A stretch of 38,001 bases of DNA from Oppiella nova (taxonomy: Eukaryota > Arthropoda > Arachnida > Sarcoptiformes > Oppiidae). The notes under the pieces are model-generated. The model worked only from the letters and a program-made list of their open reading frames with translations, made no database searches and was not told the origin of the DNA. Positions 11,732 through 22,221 of this stretch are shown one piece after another. The stretch is taken from assembly GCA_905397405.1 (NCBI GenBank), contig CAJPVJ010000125.1, positions 1 to 38,001 of the forward strand, read 5' to 3'. The position numbers were made by a program, and so were the translations under genes. Each line of letters begins with the position of its first letter. Position 1 is the stretch's first letter.

Positions 11732-14228
11732 TTATGAGGTCGTTGTCGTTGGGGTGGGAGTCGATGGCGAACTGCTATTATTGGCCGCACTATTGTTGCT
11801 ATTATTGGTATTGTTTGAGTTGTTCTGCTGCTGTTGGGCCGCCCATTGAGCGGTCAGTTGTGTTCCCCTGAACTGAGGCGCCGCCACCTGAACGGGGATT
11901 AGTTGTATAGTTGCCGGTCCTTGAGATGTATGGATTGTGGTGGCGATGTGTTGTTGCGCCAAATTGGCCGCATTGGCCACGTTGTTGGCATTCACGTTAC
12001 GGCTGCCCCGACCACCACTACCTGTGCTCGGATTCGTGTGAATCCGTCGGTGACGACCTGTCATTCAAATGGATTGCTATTAAAATACAATTCTCGAGTG
12101 AATCAATCATTTGGTGTATAAGTACTGAGTTTGTCCTTCCGGTAGAAGCCTCGGCCGCAGTATTCGCACGGATACGGACGCTCTCCCGTATGAATCATTT
12201 GATGCCTTCGCAAGTGATTCTTCTGTGAGAAAGATCTGCCGCAGACATCACAATGGAATGGCTTGTCTCCTGTGAATGGCAACACATGATCATCGATGGC
12301 AACACATTATCATCGATGACAAGACACCATCGGAGTACTGACCGGTATGTGTGCGCATGTGATCCAGAAGTTTGCATCGGTAAGAGAACCCGGAGCCACA
12401 TATCTCGCAGGAGCAGGACTTCTCTCCGTGAGCGACCCGCACGTGGATGCGTACCCTCTCGGCGCTGGCGAACAACTTTCCGCATTGATTGCAGGGAACG
12501 CTCTTCTCTTGTTTGGTGTGATTACTGGCAATACATTAATATTAACTCAACGCAAACAATGTCACCGAAAGTACCTGAGATGGGCCTGTAGTTCACTGGC
12601 ACTCTTGTAGGGTATCTTACAGGCAGGACAGGGCCAGACAGTGGCCGTCGTGTTGTTGCTGAAGGACACGGAGCTAACATTGCGCACCTGAGAGGCGGCC
12701 GAAGCGGTGGCCGGTATGAGGATAGCGTGTTGTTGTTGCTGTTGGGGCTGCAGGTGCTGCTGCTGTTGCGAGTTGTGCTGCAATGGGTTGCCGGGGAAGG
12801 CGATGGCTGTGGTGAGGAGGTGTGGTCCCGGCTGTGTCTGCGGGTTCAGTGTCTGTTGAGAGCGCTGTTGTTTAATCTTAGAGTTGCTGTGCTGTGAGTG
12901 CTGTGACTGTTGTGATGACTGCGAGTGTGCTTTCGATTGACTACTGGTGTGCAGCATATCATTGACCGTCGACTGGGACTGAGGTTGTGGCACGTGATGG
13001 ATGAAGTTGGCGATGTGCTGCCGGGGGTCGAACCCTATGGGGGTGGGGGTGGACATACACCACACCATTAGCATTGAATGAGCTTATTTAAATGGGTGTC
13101 AGTGGAGGGGATTACAGTCATACACCTCGAGTAAGTTAATGTCAATTCATTCAAAATTGCATACTTGTGTTCAGTTTACTATTTTTATAACCCATTAGAC
13201 CGGGTATAATCAAATTTAAAATGTGCTGTATCATTTCCCCAGTATTGTGGTTTATGTGGGATTAACAAGTTTGAGAAATTGTTACTCAAGAGTTGGTCAA
13301 ACTGGTGATAACCACAATATTTGTCATTTCATGTTTAATTGTTAACAAATGTTTACTACTTTAAGTGGGCGGAGGGAATCGTATCCTATCTCAAAGACAT
13401 TAAGTTATATAAAGGTTACTAATACTTATGACATTATTAAATAGTACATATTTTTAATCGTACGATTTATAAATTAATAGTAAATAAAATTAACTTATTT
13501 TATGCACCATTTGATACAGAATTCATGTTATATGAATAAAAAATTGTTTAATTCTATAATAACAAATAGTATCAGGCAGATCTCAGTATTTGACAGTGGT
13601 TAAGTAATTTCAATTCTTACCCTAGATTTAGTATTCTTAGATTTACAACCAGTGATATATCAACACATTTAATCGATAATAACCTGAGTTACAGGTTTTA
13701 CACTATTTTCTAATGATAAGAAGCAGTCTTTGAGAGACACTAAGCCCTAAGACTGGGAGACAATGTTTAACCTTCGAAGCAAAACAAAGACCATTATCTA
13801 CGGCTATATTGATGACTGAAATGGTAAACCAAACGAAAACTACGGCATATAAGAGATCTACTAAATGGTGACAAATGCTATAAAGTTTGAAAAAAGTTAA
13901 AAATTGTTTGGAAAGGCATTGGAAATAATGATTGGATTTGATGTCTGCATGTCGTTCACGACTGCTATGTCTAACACTACCACTGCTATGACTGCTATAG
14001 CATTGAGTCCCCCATTGTTGCAGTGATTGCCCTACACTTCAACCCCCAAAACAGAGTCGACGGTTTGGGCGCCTTTGGAGGCCTCCCTTGCCGTGGGGGT
14101 GGGGTGTCATTGGACGGGCACTTACCCGGGAAAGCAGTGGTGGCCGGGAAGACAAACGCTGGCGTACAGACCACTTGTTCGGCCTGTTGTCCACTACTTT
14201 GTGAGGCAGTCCCACCACCTGAAGCCAT
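11732..14228 (-). CDS. C2H2 zinc-finger protein with five fingers, Q/N-rich flanks
   Basis: Probably a nuclear DNA-binding transcription factor. The exons on the minus strand are 14228-14126, 13034-12575, 12524-12343, 12269-12126 and 12057-11732. Phases agree at every junction and the sum is 1215 nt, or 404 aa plus stop. The fingers lie at about residues 170-302: CPACKIPYKSASELQAHLSNH, CNQC..HVRVAH, CEICGSGF..HMRTH, CDVCGRSFSQ..HQMIH and CEYCGRGF..HRRIH. Each has C-x2-C-x12-H-x3/4-H spacing. Fingers 3-5 are joined by TGDKPF and TGERPY linkers; fingers 1-2 are not. Residues 36-165 are rich in Gln, Ser and His. The tail is Gln, Asn, Ser and Thr rich. The start MASGGGTASQ is the last in-frame ATG before the open exon; a further in-frame ATG lies upstream at about 14309. 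The finger layout is loosely like MAZ/VEZF1-type proteins, but I cannot assign an orthologue. The 1.09 kb first intron (13035-14125) shows nothing else. Confidence 0.88.
12281..12320. repeat. Two 20-bp direct repeats inside a 73-nt intron
   Basis: The units at 12281-12300 and 12301-12320 differ at two positions and share the core ATCATCGATG. They make up over half of the zinc-finger gene intron 12270-12342. Confidence 0.9.
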
Positions 14229-14887
14229 ATTAGTTTCTTTGTTGAGCCCCTGTATAGGTGTGACAACACATGCGTCCACAACACCACCACAGCTACAGTT
14301 CCCCTGCATATAGCATACCAGTGCCCATCCACTACAACCATCCCTATACGGCCCAACACACTGACCACCACTTCGCGGGTCATCCTATCAGTGGTTGCAC
14401 TCAATTCACTCACATTTGCTAATACTTTGCACACAACGAGACATTTGATATGCATTTCAATGAACCAAAGGTCCGACACATGCAGTCAACCCATAAGTGG
14501 TGTTCAGTGTATGTGTTGTGCAAAACATACTGTTATTGCAATTGACATGCATTTCATAACACAAACACTCATTGAGTAAATCATTCACAACTTTGTCGAC
14601 CACTACATCTGGTTCAAGCATTTATGCGGTCATCCCAATCCCATCCCAATCCCATCACACTTTTGATGCTTTTCTAGATTTGTAATCAACTCCTCGTATA
14701 AGACATTGAATTTCCAAAGTTTCGGACTGACAACCGGTTCTTTACCCGTTTTTAAGTAGCGTTCTCAACAGCCAAACCTTCTTTTACAACTGTTAACCAT
14801 CGTTTACCCTCCTGTTTCATGGTGTTCTTACGGTGGTGAACTCATAACCACTTGTATTGATATCTTGATGTGTTGATTGCTTTTTAG
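14229..14887. promoter_or_regulatory. Head-to-head 5' region of the zinc-finger gene and RAB5IF
   Basis: The zinc-finger gene starts leftwards at 14228 and the first recognisable RAB5IF exon begins rightwards at 14888. This interval therefore holds both promoters and 5' UTRs, and the missing first RAB5IF exon. An open frame from 14270 (+) runs for about 50 codons rich in His, Pro and Ser but matches nothing I know. I see no TATA box I would trust. Confidence 0.55.
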
Positions 14888-15380
14888 GACCAGTTCTTAG
14901 ATGTAATCTATTGGGGCCGACAGTTATTGGCTATACTTATGGGTCTAATTTGGGGTTATCTGGGTATGCATTCACTGGACACCACTTGACACCATATTAT
15001 CCATTGATTCACTGATTAATGGTTTCATTGTTTGAATCTTAAGGATTGACTGGAATATTAGGATTAAGTTCTTTCGTGATCTCCAACTCAATCGCTGTTT
15101 ATATCTATTCAAGTAATGTCTGAATATTGTTGTCATATTTGGCGATCAAATGATTAATTGTGTTGATTATGACCCAAATATCAGTTAATTTTAATGTCGA
15201 GAACGACGATGTGATGCAAGACGTGAAGGAAGGCTTTATGACATCTTTCGCCTCATTCCTGGTATTCATTTCATAAACCAATTGATTGTTGTTTTCCTGA
15301 ATCAACTAATTGTGTGTTTCTCTCATTTGTTTGCTGTGAAGGTGTCGTGGATTTTGATATACTCTGCGCTTTACTTTTAA
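14888..15380 (+). CDS. RAB5IF: RAB5IF (OPTI / C20orf24 family) membrane protein, first exon not located
   Basis: This small ER membrane protein of the Rab5-interacting family is associated with ER multi-pass translocon machinery (family knowledge). The exons are 14888-14963, 15044-15112, 15185-15261 and 15342-15380, with consistent phases (1, 1, 0) and a TAA stop at 15378-15380. The sequence begins DQFLDVIYWGRQLLAILMG, as in human DEFLDVIYWFRQIIAVVLG. It continues through WGYLGLTGILGLSSFVISNS and an acidic loop (NVENDD). It then has DVKEGFMTSFASFL and ends VSWILIYSALYF. Three hydrophobic stretches are visible. The four exons are each 77 nt or less, so plain ORF scanning misses the gene. The expected N-terminal 35-40 residues should be encoded upstream between 14229 and 14887, but I could not identify that exon. 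It is followed in tandem by cyclin L. Confidence 0.88.
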
Positions 15381-15528
15381 TATATTTTAATATACAGTAT
15401 ATAGATGAAAACATAAGTAGGGTATTGATTTACCAGTTATCAAAACATTTCAAACGTTAATAAAAGTGGTAAACAAAATTTGTAATTATATTCTGTAGAT
15501 TTGCTCTTTTTAGATAAACAAACCAACA

Positions 15529-16071
15529 TTTGGCTAATAAAATATGAAATTAGACTCATTTTGAATTGAGATTTGTTTGTTAAGTTTGGGATCAATTTGA
15601 CAGATAATAGTGTTGTTTAAAGTTTAAAGGGAAGGCGAGAGAGTGAGGGCTGGCATACTGTATGAGCTCAGTTTGGACAGCAATGGACTCATTGAGTGGT
15701 GAACTATACTAAACTAATTCAATAGACATCTAATAGTGAATTGATTGAATTGGTGTCCCAATAAGCACTGAATGATTGCTATTTAAAAATCCAGTAAATT
15801 ATTATAACCGGCATTCAATTGCATTGCATTGAGTTGTTCGCAGTGATTGGCTGTGCAGTGCATGTTGACAGAGAGTGAACTCTGGGGACAATCGGCACAA
15901 CTGCAGCATTGAAAGCGATGTTTGAGTTTTTCATGAAAACGCATTACAGTATTGAATGCTGTGTGAAAGCAAACGTATTGTCGTATTGTGTTATAATCGG
16001 TGCGAAAATGGCGACAAACAACATATTAAACGCTATTTTAATGAATAACCACTCGATTAACGCCAACAACA
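15529..16071 (+). repeat. Copy A of a tandem duplication of the cyclin L promoter and start
   Basis: This segment matches 16201-16780 with a few substitutions and indels (543 versus 580 bp). It carries the same upstream sequence (from TTTGGCTAATAAAATATG), the same 5' UTR-like stretch and the same first 20 codons ([20 protein letters not shown]), then breaks off into unrelated sequence. The last 110 or so bases are identical in both copies. In copy A an upstream ATG at about 15918 is in frame with MATNN, and the frame ends shortly after the break, at 16097. It therefore cannot encode cyclin L unless spliced downstream. Confidence 0.93.
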
Positions 16072-16200
16072 AATCTACTTTTGTATTCATCCCATAACTA
16101 AATGGTCAATAGTTTTGTAAAGTTTGCAATTATTTTCACCATTTGTTTTAAACATTAATATAAGACATCTAAACGAGAAAAATCTATTTGTTTGGTTGTG

Positions 16201-16780
16201 TTTGGCTAATAAAATATGAAATTAGACTCATTTTGAATTGGGATTTGTTAAGTTTGGGATCAATTTGACAGATAATAGTGTTGTTTAAAGTTTAAAGGAA
16301 AGGCGAGAGAGTGAGGGCTGGCATACTGTATGAACTCAGTTTGAACAGCCATGGACTGATTGAGTGCTGAACTACTGTATACTAAACTACTGCAATAGCC
16401 ATCTAAATTGAATAGTCAATTGATTGAATTGGTGTCCCAATAAGGACTGAATGAGTGCTATTTAATAATACGGTACATGTAATACGGTACGGTAATACAG
16501 TATCAATAGTAATACAACCGGCTTTCAATTGCATTGCATTGAGTTGCTCGCAGTGATTGGCTGTGCAGTGCATGTGAACAGAGAGTGAACTCTGGGGACA
16601 ATCGGCACAACTGCAACATTGAAAGCGATGTTTGAGTTTCAGTGAAAACTGCGTACAGTATTGAATGCTGTGTGAAAGCAAACGTATTGTCGTATTGTGT
16701 TATAATCGGTGCGAAAATGGCGACAAACAACATATTAAACGCTATTTTAATGAATAACCACTCGATTAACGCCAACAACA
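16201..16780 (+). repeat. Copy B of the tandem duplication (the cyclin L 5' end in use)
   Basis: This is the partner of 15529-16071. Copy B runs directly into the cyclin L reading frame at 16717. About 129 bp of unrelated AT-rich sequence separates the two copies. Relative to copy A it has extra bases around 16471-16510 (repeated ATACGGTA units). Confidence 0.93.
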
Positions 16781-19700
16781 GTGCCATGAATAGCACCGAT
16801 AGTAAGACAAACGCCAATACCAGTGATAAAAGTAAAGCCATATTCAGACATGTGGTCATATCACTGGAGAACTGTATACTACCTCAGCAGCAGTTATCGC
16901 AAACACCATCGATGACCGATGGCCTCGACTACGACCACGAGTGCGACCTCAGGATTCTTGGCTGCGAACTCATCCAGACGTCGGGCATTCTTCTGCGTCT
17001 GCCACAGGTTTGTCTCATTGTGTCCATTGAGTATTGTGATGGTATAACTGATGCGGTTTCAGATGGCGATGGCAACGGGTCAGGTGCTGTTCCAGCGATA
17101 CTATTACTGCAAGTCTTTGGTGCGGTTCCCGATGGAGGTGACGGCCATGGCTTGCGTGACACTCGCCTCGAAGGTAGAGGAGGCGCCCCGAAGGATACGC
17201 GATGTCATCAATGTTTTCCATCACATGAAACAAATCCGTTCAGAAGTGTATGTATTTGTCACTCATTTAGTCTTCAGTTATCTTTAGTTTAATCTAATTG
17301 TGATATAAAAAGAGTTTATTTTGTGAATGTTGTGGCACTTGATCTGAACGGTGGACACAATCAATGTGTCGATTGTGACGAATAAGTGCTATATTAAGGC
17401 GACTCTCAGTAACTACTCTTAGTTTACGTCTTCATATATCGTTTTAAGAGATTTAATGCGAGTTTACACCACATTTACAGTGACGCCAAACCACTGGTTT
17501 TGGACGAGTCGTACATTTCGACCAAAAATCAAGTCATTAAAGCCGAGCGAAGACTTCTCAAAGAACTGGGATTTTGCGTTCACGTCAAACATCCGCACAA
17601 AGTATTGATTTTAATTATTATTCATTTTTTTAATGATTTGTTGATAACCTTTAATCTAATGATTGTTTGATTTGATGACAAGTTTATCGTAACTCTTCTG
17701 CAAGTGTTGGACAACGAGAAGAATGAGCGACTGATGCAGACTTCGTGGTAAGGAATCATTTCTATTCATTTATAACACTTTATCTAAACGTTTTGGTTTT
17801 GAATGCATTAAAACTAATATTATTAATGAATTTGATTTAATTTAAACCACAATTCTCTTACTTATAGTTATATATGAGAAATACTTTTAAAATTATTGAT
17901 AGCATTAATACGATAACAAATTCTCATCCAATTCTCATGTATTTGTTTGTTTGAAACAATTGTTGAGTCGATTGAATGAACAATAATTAGCGATAATTAC
18001 GTAATGGAGACGAGAATTGGATAGATATATGAGTTGTTATCAGTAATGTTGACTTAATTTCCCAATTGATCTCGATATTAATTGTCTTTTAATTTGTTGC
18101 CTAACTGTATATTAGGTGATGATTAGGTAAGTAAGCCTTCTATCGATTCCTGACAAATGAATGCCTGGAATCAGGAAATGCCAAGTCTTAGCCTCAACTC
18201 AGGAGTGAGAGAGTAAGCCCTGCAAACCCTTCCATACCTTAAACGGTATAACCATTTAACGATGGACTCCGTTATTGTCTCAACCCATGTGTCAATACAT
18301 TGATTGATGTATTAAACTATTGATCCCATGATGTGGTGATATGATTGTGAGTTATTAAACGCAGCAAAAGGTAATAAACCTTTGGTTTCGATGCTTTCAT
18401 TGTTCGCATCATTCAAATGACATTTAAGAAGATTTTATAAGTCTTACAGTTTTCCCATCAAAAAAGCATTCAGTTTATGGATATATGACTTGAATTACAA
18501 CTCAAACCACCGCAAGATTGTAACGCCAATGAACGGTGATTTCCATTGTGTTAATCATATTATTAACTATCGTTTTAGATCTGACCATCAGATCATCCGA
18601 TGCCAACTCATGTCATTCATCATCGGTGATGACATTTGGCACTAAATCTGTGATGTGTTGGACTAATATTTGCTGATTCTTTGGAAGTGCTGTGTGTCTC
18701 AAAATTGAGCAAAAAAAGTGTTTTGTTTTGTTATAACCAAAAAAGTGGACAATTATTGCTATTTCAATGTAAATCAAGTGATTGCCTGTTATTTGAAGTT
18801 TGCAGAGCTTTTCTTTCGCTCGTGTGTTGGCTGAGCTTTCCTGAGACCAATCGGCCATTGATTTCATGGACACGCCTTAAGACTCAATTAAATCTATTCA
18901 TTAATCTAATTGTCGTTTTATTGGCATTCAATCGTTCCAGTTGTCGGTAATTATTGTCGAATATCTAACCGTTTGCTTTCGTTTACAGGAATTATATGAA
19001 TGACAGCTTAAGAACCAATGTATTCGTGCGCTACTCACCGGAAACCATTGCCTGCGCCTGTATTTACCTCAGCGCCAGAGTCCTTAAAGTAAGCCATTAA
19101 TTGGCGTCCATTACGGTATGTTTTAACCTATTTTCTCATCGAAAGGTTCCGCTGCCGAAGAATCCCAATTGGTTTGAAGTGTTCAACGTTTCCGAGGATC
19201 AGTTAAAAGACATCTGTATTTCAATACTCAAGCTCTACGTGAGAGCCAAACCTAATCAACAAAAGTTGGAGTCTATTGTTGAGAATTTGCGCAAAACGTA
19301 CGAAAACGCGAGATTGAAGGCCAAGGAAGTGAATGTTTTGGACAACGGAACGCCCACTTCCAATGGCATGGAAGTGAGTCCCGCCTCCAGAACCAATTCG
19401 CCGCTAACTAAGCCTAAAGTGGACAACAGTTCGCCTAAAAATAAACTCAAATCCATTACATCTGTTATCAGTCATATGTCGAGTCCTAATAAGAAGCGGA
19501 CGAACGACTCGCCCCGTAATGAAGGCCGGAGTCGATCCAAATCGCGAAGTGTTAGTCCAATAAATAGAGATAATTATGACAGGAATAGGGAGAGGGGTAG
19601 GGATGAGAGGAACCGGTCTCCCCCTAAATCATACGCATACGACTATTCGAGATCCCGTTCCCGATCGCGAGAGAGGAATAGTCGACATCACAAGCATAAG

Positions 19701-19913
19701 AGAATTACATACAGTCGAAGTAAAAGTCGCTCTCCCGTTCCCCACACCAGACACCACAACCACACCACTAAACATCACTCCTATAGCCATAATAACAGGA
19801 AGTCTCGCAAGAGATCCAAATCTCCGTATTATAGAGCAGACGATCGCAACACTTATCACTCGAGATCGCGAAGGAGTCGATCGCGCGATCTCTACGTTCA
19901 CCGAAGAAGTTAA
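16717..19913 (+). CDS. CCNL1: Cyclin L (CCNL) with C-terminal RS domain
   Basis: Regulatory partner of CDK11-type kinases in nuclear speckles, linking transcription to pre-mRNA splicing (family knowledge). The exons are 16717-17007, 17063-17247, 17481-17601, 17683-17747, 18989-19088 and 19146-19913, 1530 nt in total (509 aa), with all phases consistent. Cyclin-box hallmarks are [77 protein letters not shown] and [16 protein letters not shown]. They match vertebrate cyclin L1/L2 nearly word for word. From about residue 385 the protein is dominated by RS, SR and RE dipeptides and His. The start ATG is the first in frame. Two short upstream ATG frames precede it, one of which overlaps the start. 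Intron 4 (17748-18988) is 1.24 kb, far longer than its neighbours. An AATAAA lies 7 nt past the stop. Vertebrates have two paralogues, so the number 1 is nominal. Confidence 0.96.
17748..18988 (+). other. Long intron 4 of cyclin L
   Basis: It starts GTAAGG and ends in TTTACAG. It splits the Trp codon of WNYMNDSL in the second cyclin box. No conserved protein is visible inside on either strand; small open frames at 18613-18873 (-) and 18681-18950 (+) look random. A 7-bp inverted repeat (TTCCTGA/TCAGGAA) is near 18148-18176. Confidence 0.75.
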
Positions 19914-20184
19914 GCCATCAATAAATAGACAAATGGATAGAAAACTAAGCAAACGAGCGATACGTTTATTTTTTTACTATAATTACAATTTAATGAAAGT
20001 TATTCCAAATGATGGATAAAATTATTTCAATTATTTATATATATATTATAAAAACAATTCATTTGTAATATTCGACAATCGAATCGATAAATTCATTTAT
20101 TATAAGGTTTACATAAATGTTTGCTTTATTTTGTAAACTAAATAAACTTTTATTAATAAGTCATTCATGCGTTCACTTTATTTA
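19914..20184. terminator. Tail-to-tail 3' region of cyclin L and POM121
   Basis: Only 271 bp separates the two stop codons. Forward AATAAA hexamers lie at 19920-19925 and 20141-20146. Reverse-strand AATAAA hexamers lie at 20177-20182 (2 nt past the POM121 stop), 20149-20154 and near 20125. The 3' UTRs of the two genes are therefore very short or overlap. Confidence 0.65.
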
Positions 20185-22221
20185 TCATCTCTTTCGCGAC
20201 CGCAGTCTCGATGATTGGGCTGTCCTTCTGGTGGCAACGGCGCCGCTGCCCATAGAGAACAGGGAGGTATCACTAGAAAACATGGGGGGGTTCTGTGCGG
20301 GCGCGCCAAACGTGGGCACAGCGCCCGCACCGAAAGGCATCGCACTGTTGGCCCCGATTTGACTAAAGTTTGGGATTGAGAAGGGAGTCGACGACGAGTG
20401 CTGTGGAACTGTTAACGAAGATGACGTGTTTGATGAGCTCAATGATGGCGGCGCCGTTGGTGTGGAGGTAGTGCTGAGACCGTTAAATAAGTTATTTGAC
20501 AGATTGAAGGTGAGGGCACCTGTAGTTGAATTTGATGTCAGACTGGTGTTACTCTCAATGGGTTTGGCGTCAAATTTGAATTGAAAATCATTGGCCGATG
20601 TTTTGGCGACCGATGTCAGGATCGGTGTCGGCGTCGAGAACGTCGGTATGGCGACCGATACTTCAGGCGAATTGGGCGCTGAAGTCATGGAACAATTGGC
20701 CACATTGTCGGCAGTTATCTTCTGTGGACTCAATGACTCTATGTTTGGAGATGTGGTCAGTACTGAAGAGATGGGAGTATTGAGAAGAGTTGTCGTGACA
20801 TTTGTCTCGATGCGAGTGTTGGTGAAAATGGCTGCCGCGGGAACTGATGGCAAACCTATTTCTGATGAACTCAACGGCTCTTCTTTAGTGGTTTGCACTG
20901 AAATGGTGTCACTCTTAGGAGACGTCACCTCTTTAACAGCATTCAGATAACGATTCAATCGATTTCTGGCTTTATGTCGATCTCTTTCGTGATCTGCCAT
21001 TGAATGCAAATTAACGGGAACTCCGAATGACTTCTTTGCGACACTGTCGTCCACTTCGACTGATATTTCGCTCAAAGTGTTTGTCATTGAATTGGTTATC
21101 TCTGTGGCAGTGATAGCAGTCTTGGGCTCCAAATCCAATGCTGACGAGTCTTCTAATAAACCCCTTTTGGTCTTAACTTCTGTAGACTCGACCAAATCGG
21201 GCGATAATTTGCGTTTAGTTTTCGACAGGTTTTGAGACATATTTTGAGGCGTTTTCGCCGAACTATAAGAACTAAAGATTTCATTATTTTTGAACCGTTT
21301 GTGCATTAGAGCGGTTCCGTCCACTGTCTGGCGTTTAATTGGCTTCTTGTTTGGCTGCGGTATCAAACCGTTTGGTACTTTCGGGACATTCAGTGAATCG
21401 CGTTTCGCCTTCTTATTGGTCGACACTCTAATGCTGTCCTCCGTTTCCGACTCAGGCTTTTGTCCGCGTTTTCTCTTCAGCGCCTCTGCGATGGACTTCG
21501 TGTTTGACATGAGATGTGTGTTGGCATTGAACCCAAGGGTCGAGTCTAGGCTGGAGTTCATACTTGATATCCGAGTCAACGTGTGTTTGGCCATATTCTG
21601 AGGCATCGGTGCTATCCTGACGGTGACCGGCTTTTCTGACGGCGCCTTTAGTTTGAGCTCATGAGTGCGAGGCTCAGAGGCACCGGACGTGAGCCTCACG
21701 TACGGAATGTTTCCCAACTGAGAGATCGGTGACTCTCGAGTAGGCCTATAAGTGGCCGCAGAATACATATCATTGTGTGAGAGGGGTCTCCAAGAGGTCG
21801 ATGGCTGACCACTCGCTGTCGCACTCATGAGTAGATCGCTTTGCGTAAAGTAATTAGCGTTCAATGGATTGGTTAAGTAATCGGACACATAATTGTCAAC
21901 AGTTCTCGTGTAAGACATCGGCAAATGTCTTCGCGCGGTCTTAATGTGTCGGACACTAGGGTTGGGACCAAACCTGTTGTCGATTGTCATGAGTTGACTG
22001 TTCTTCGGCTTTGTCTTGTGGCGCAACACGTGATCGGCGTTTGAGTTGCGCTTAAAGTATTGAAATTTGAGAAACAAGAAGATCGTGAAGACGAGGGAAC
22101 AGATGAACACCAGAAGCGGTGACCAAAACAGGAGGACTGCCATCAGAGCCAAGAAGACCGACACAAGCGTTGCGTCCAATCGGCCAAACATTGTGTCCAC
22201 GAATACCTTCAATGGGTTCAC
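20185..22221 (-). CDS. POM121: POM121-like nuclear pore membrane protein
   Basis: Integral pore-membrane nucleoporin anchoring the nuclear pore complex (family knowledge). It is a single-exon frame of 678 aa. Residues 17-52 are strongly hydrophobic (one long or two short membrane segments), followed by basic KRNSNADHVLRHKTKPK. Residues 244-274 read SIAEALKRKRGQK, an acidic stretch, then NKKAKRDS. After that comes VPNGLIPQPNKKPIKR. This order copies the vertebrate POM121 segment with EALEEKRKR, NKRRRHDS, VANG..VPKP and LKRG. The C-terminal third is Ser/Thr/Pro/Asn rich with only a few FG dipeptides (PFGAGAVPTFGAPA near the end) and a basic last stretch (RLRSRKR). Compared with vertebrate POM121 (over 1000 aa) it is short and FG-poor. 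It is divergent from NCAPD2 and convergent with cyclin L. Open frames on the opposite strand (such as 20591-20950) are shadows. Confidence 0.85.
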   Translation of the reverse strand: MNPLKVFVDTMFGRLDATLVSVFLALMAVLLFWSPLLVFICSLVFTIFLFLKFQYFKRNSNADHVLRHKTKPKNSQLMTIDNRFGPNPSVRHIKTARRHLPMSYTRTVDNYVSDYLTNPLNANYFTQSDLLMSATASGQPSTSWRPLSHNDMYSAATYRPTRESPISQLGNIPYVRLTSGASEPRTHELKLKAPSEKPVTVRIAPMPQNMAKHTLTRISSMNSSLDSTLGFNANTHLMSNTKSIAEALKRKRGQKPESETEDSIRVSTNKKAKRDSLNVPKVPNGLIPQPNKKPIKRQTVDGTALMHKRFKNNEIFSSYSSAKTPQNMSQNLSKTKRKLSPDLVESTEVKTKRGLLEDSSALDLEPKTAITATEITNSMTNTLSEISVEVDDSVAKKSFGVPVNLHSMADHERDRHKARNRLNRYLNAVKEVTSPKSDTISVQTTKEEPLSSSEIGLPSVPAAAIFTNTRIETNVTTTLLNTPISSVLTTSPNIESLSPQKITADNVANCSMTSAPNSPEVSVAIPTFSTPTPILTSVAKTSANDFQFKFDAKPIESNTSLTSNSTTGALTFNLSNNLFNGLSTTSTPTAPPSLSSSNTSSSLTVPQHSSSTPFSIPNFSQIGANSAMPFGAGAVPTFGAPAQNPPMFSSDTSLFSMGSGAVATRRTAQSSRLRSRKR

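Noticed and set aside
16503-16859. 118-codon hydrophobic frame on the minus strand over the cyclin L start
   Set aside because: It overlaps the duplicated promoter and the real first exon; its hydrophobicity comes from reading the complement of Asn/Lys/Ser codons.
20591-20950. 119-codon frame opposite POM121
   Set aside because: It is the antisense shadow of a clear coding exon with strong codon bias; no independent motif.
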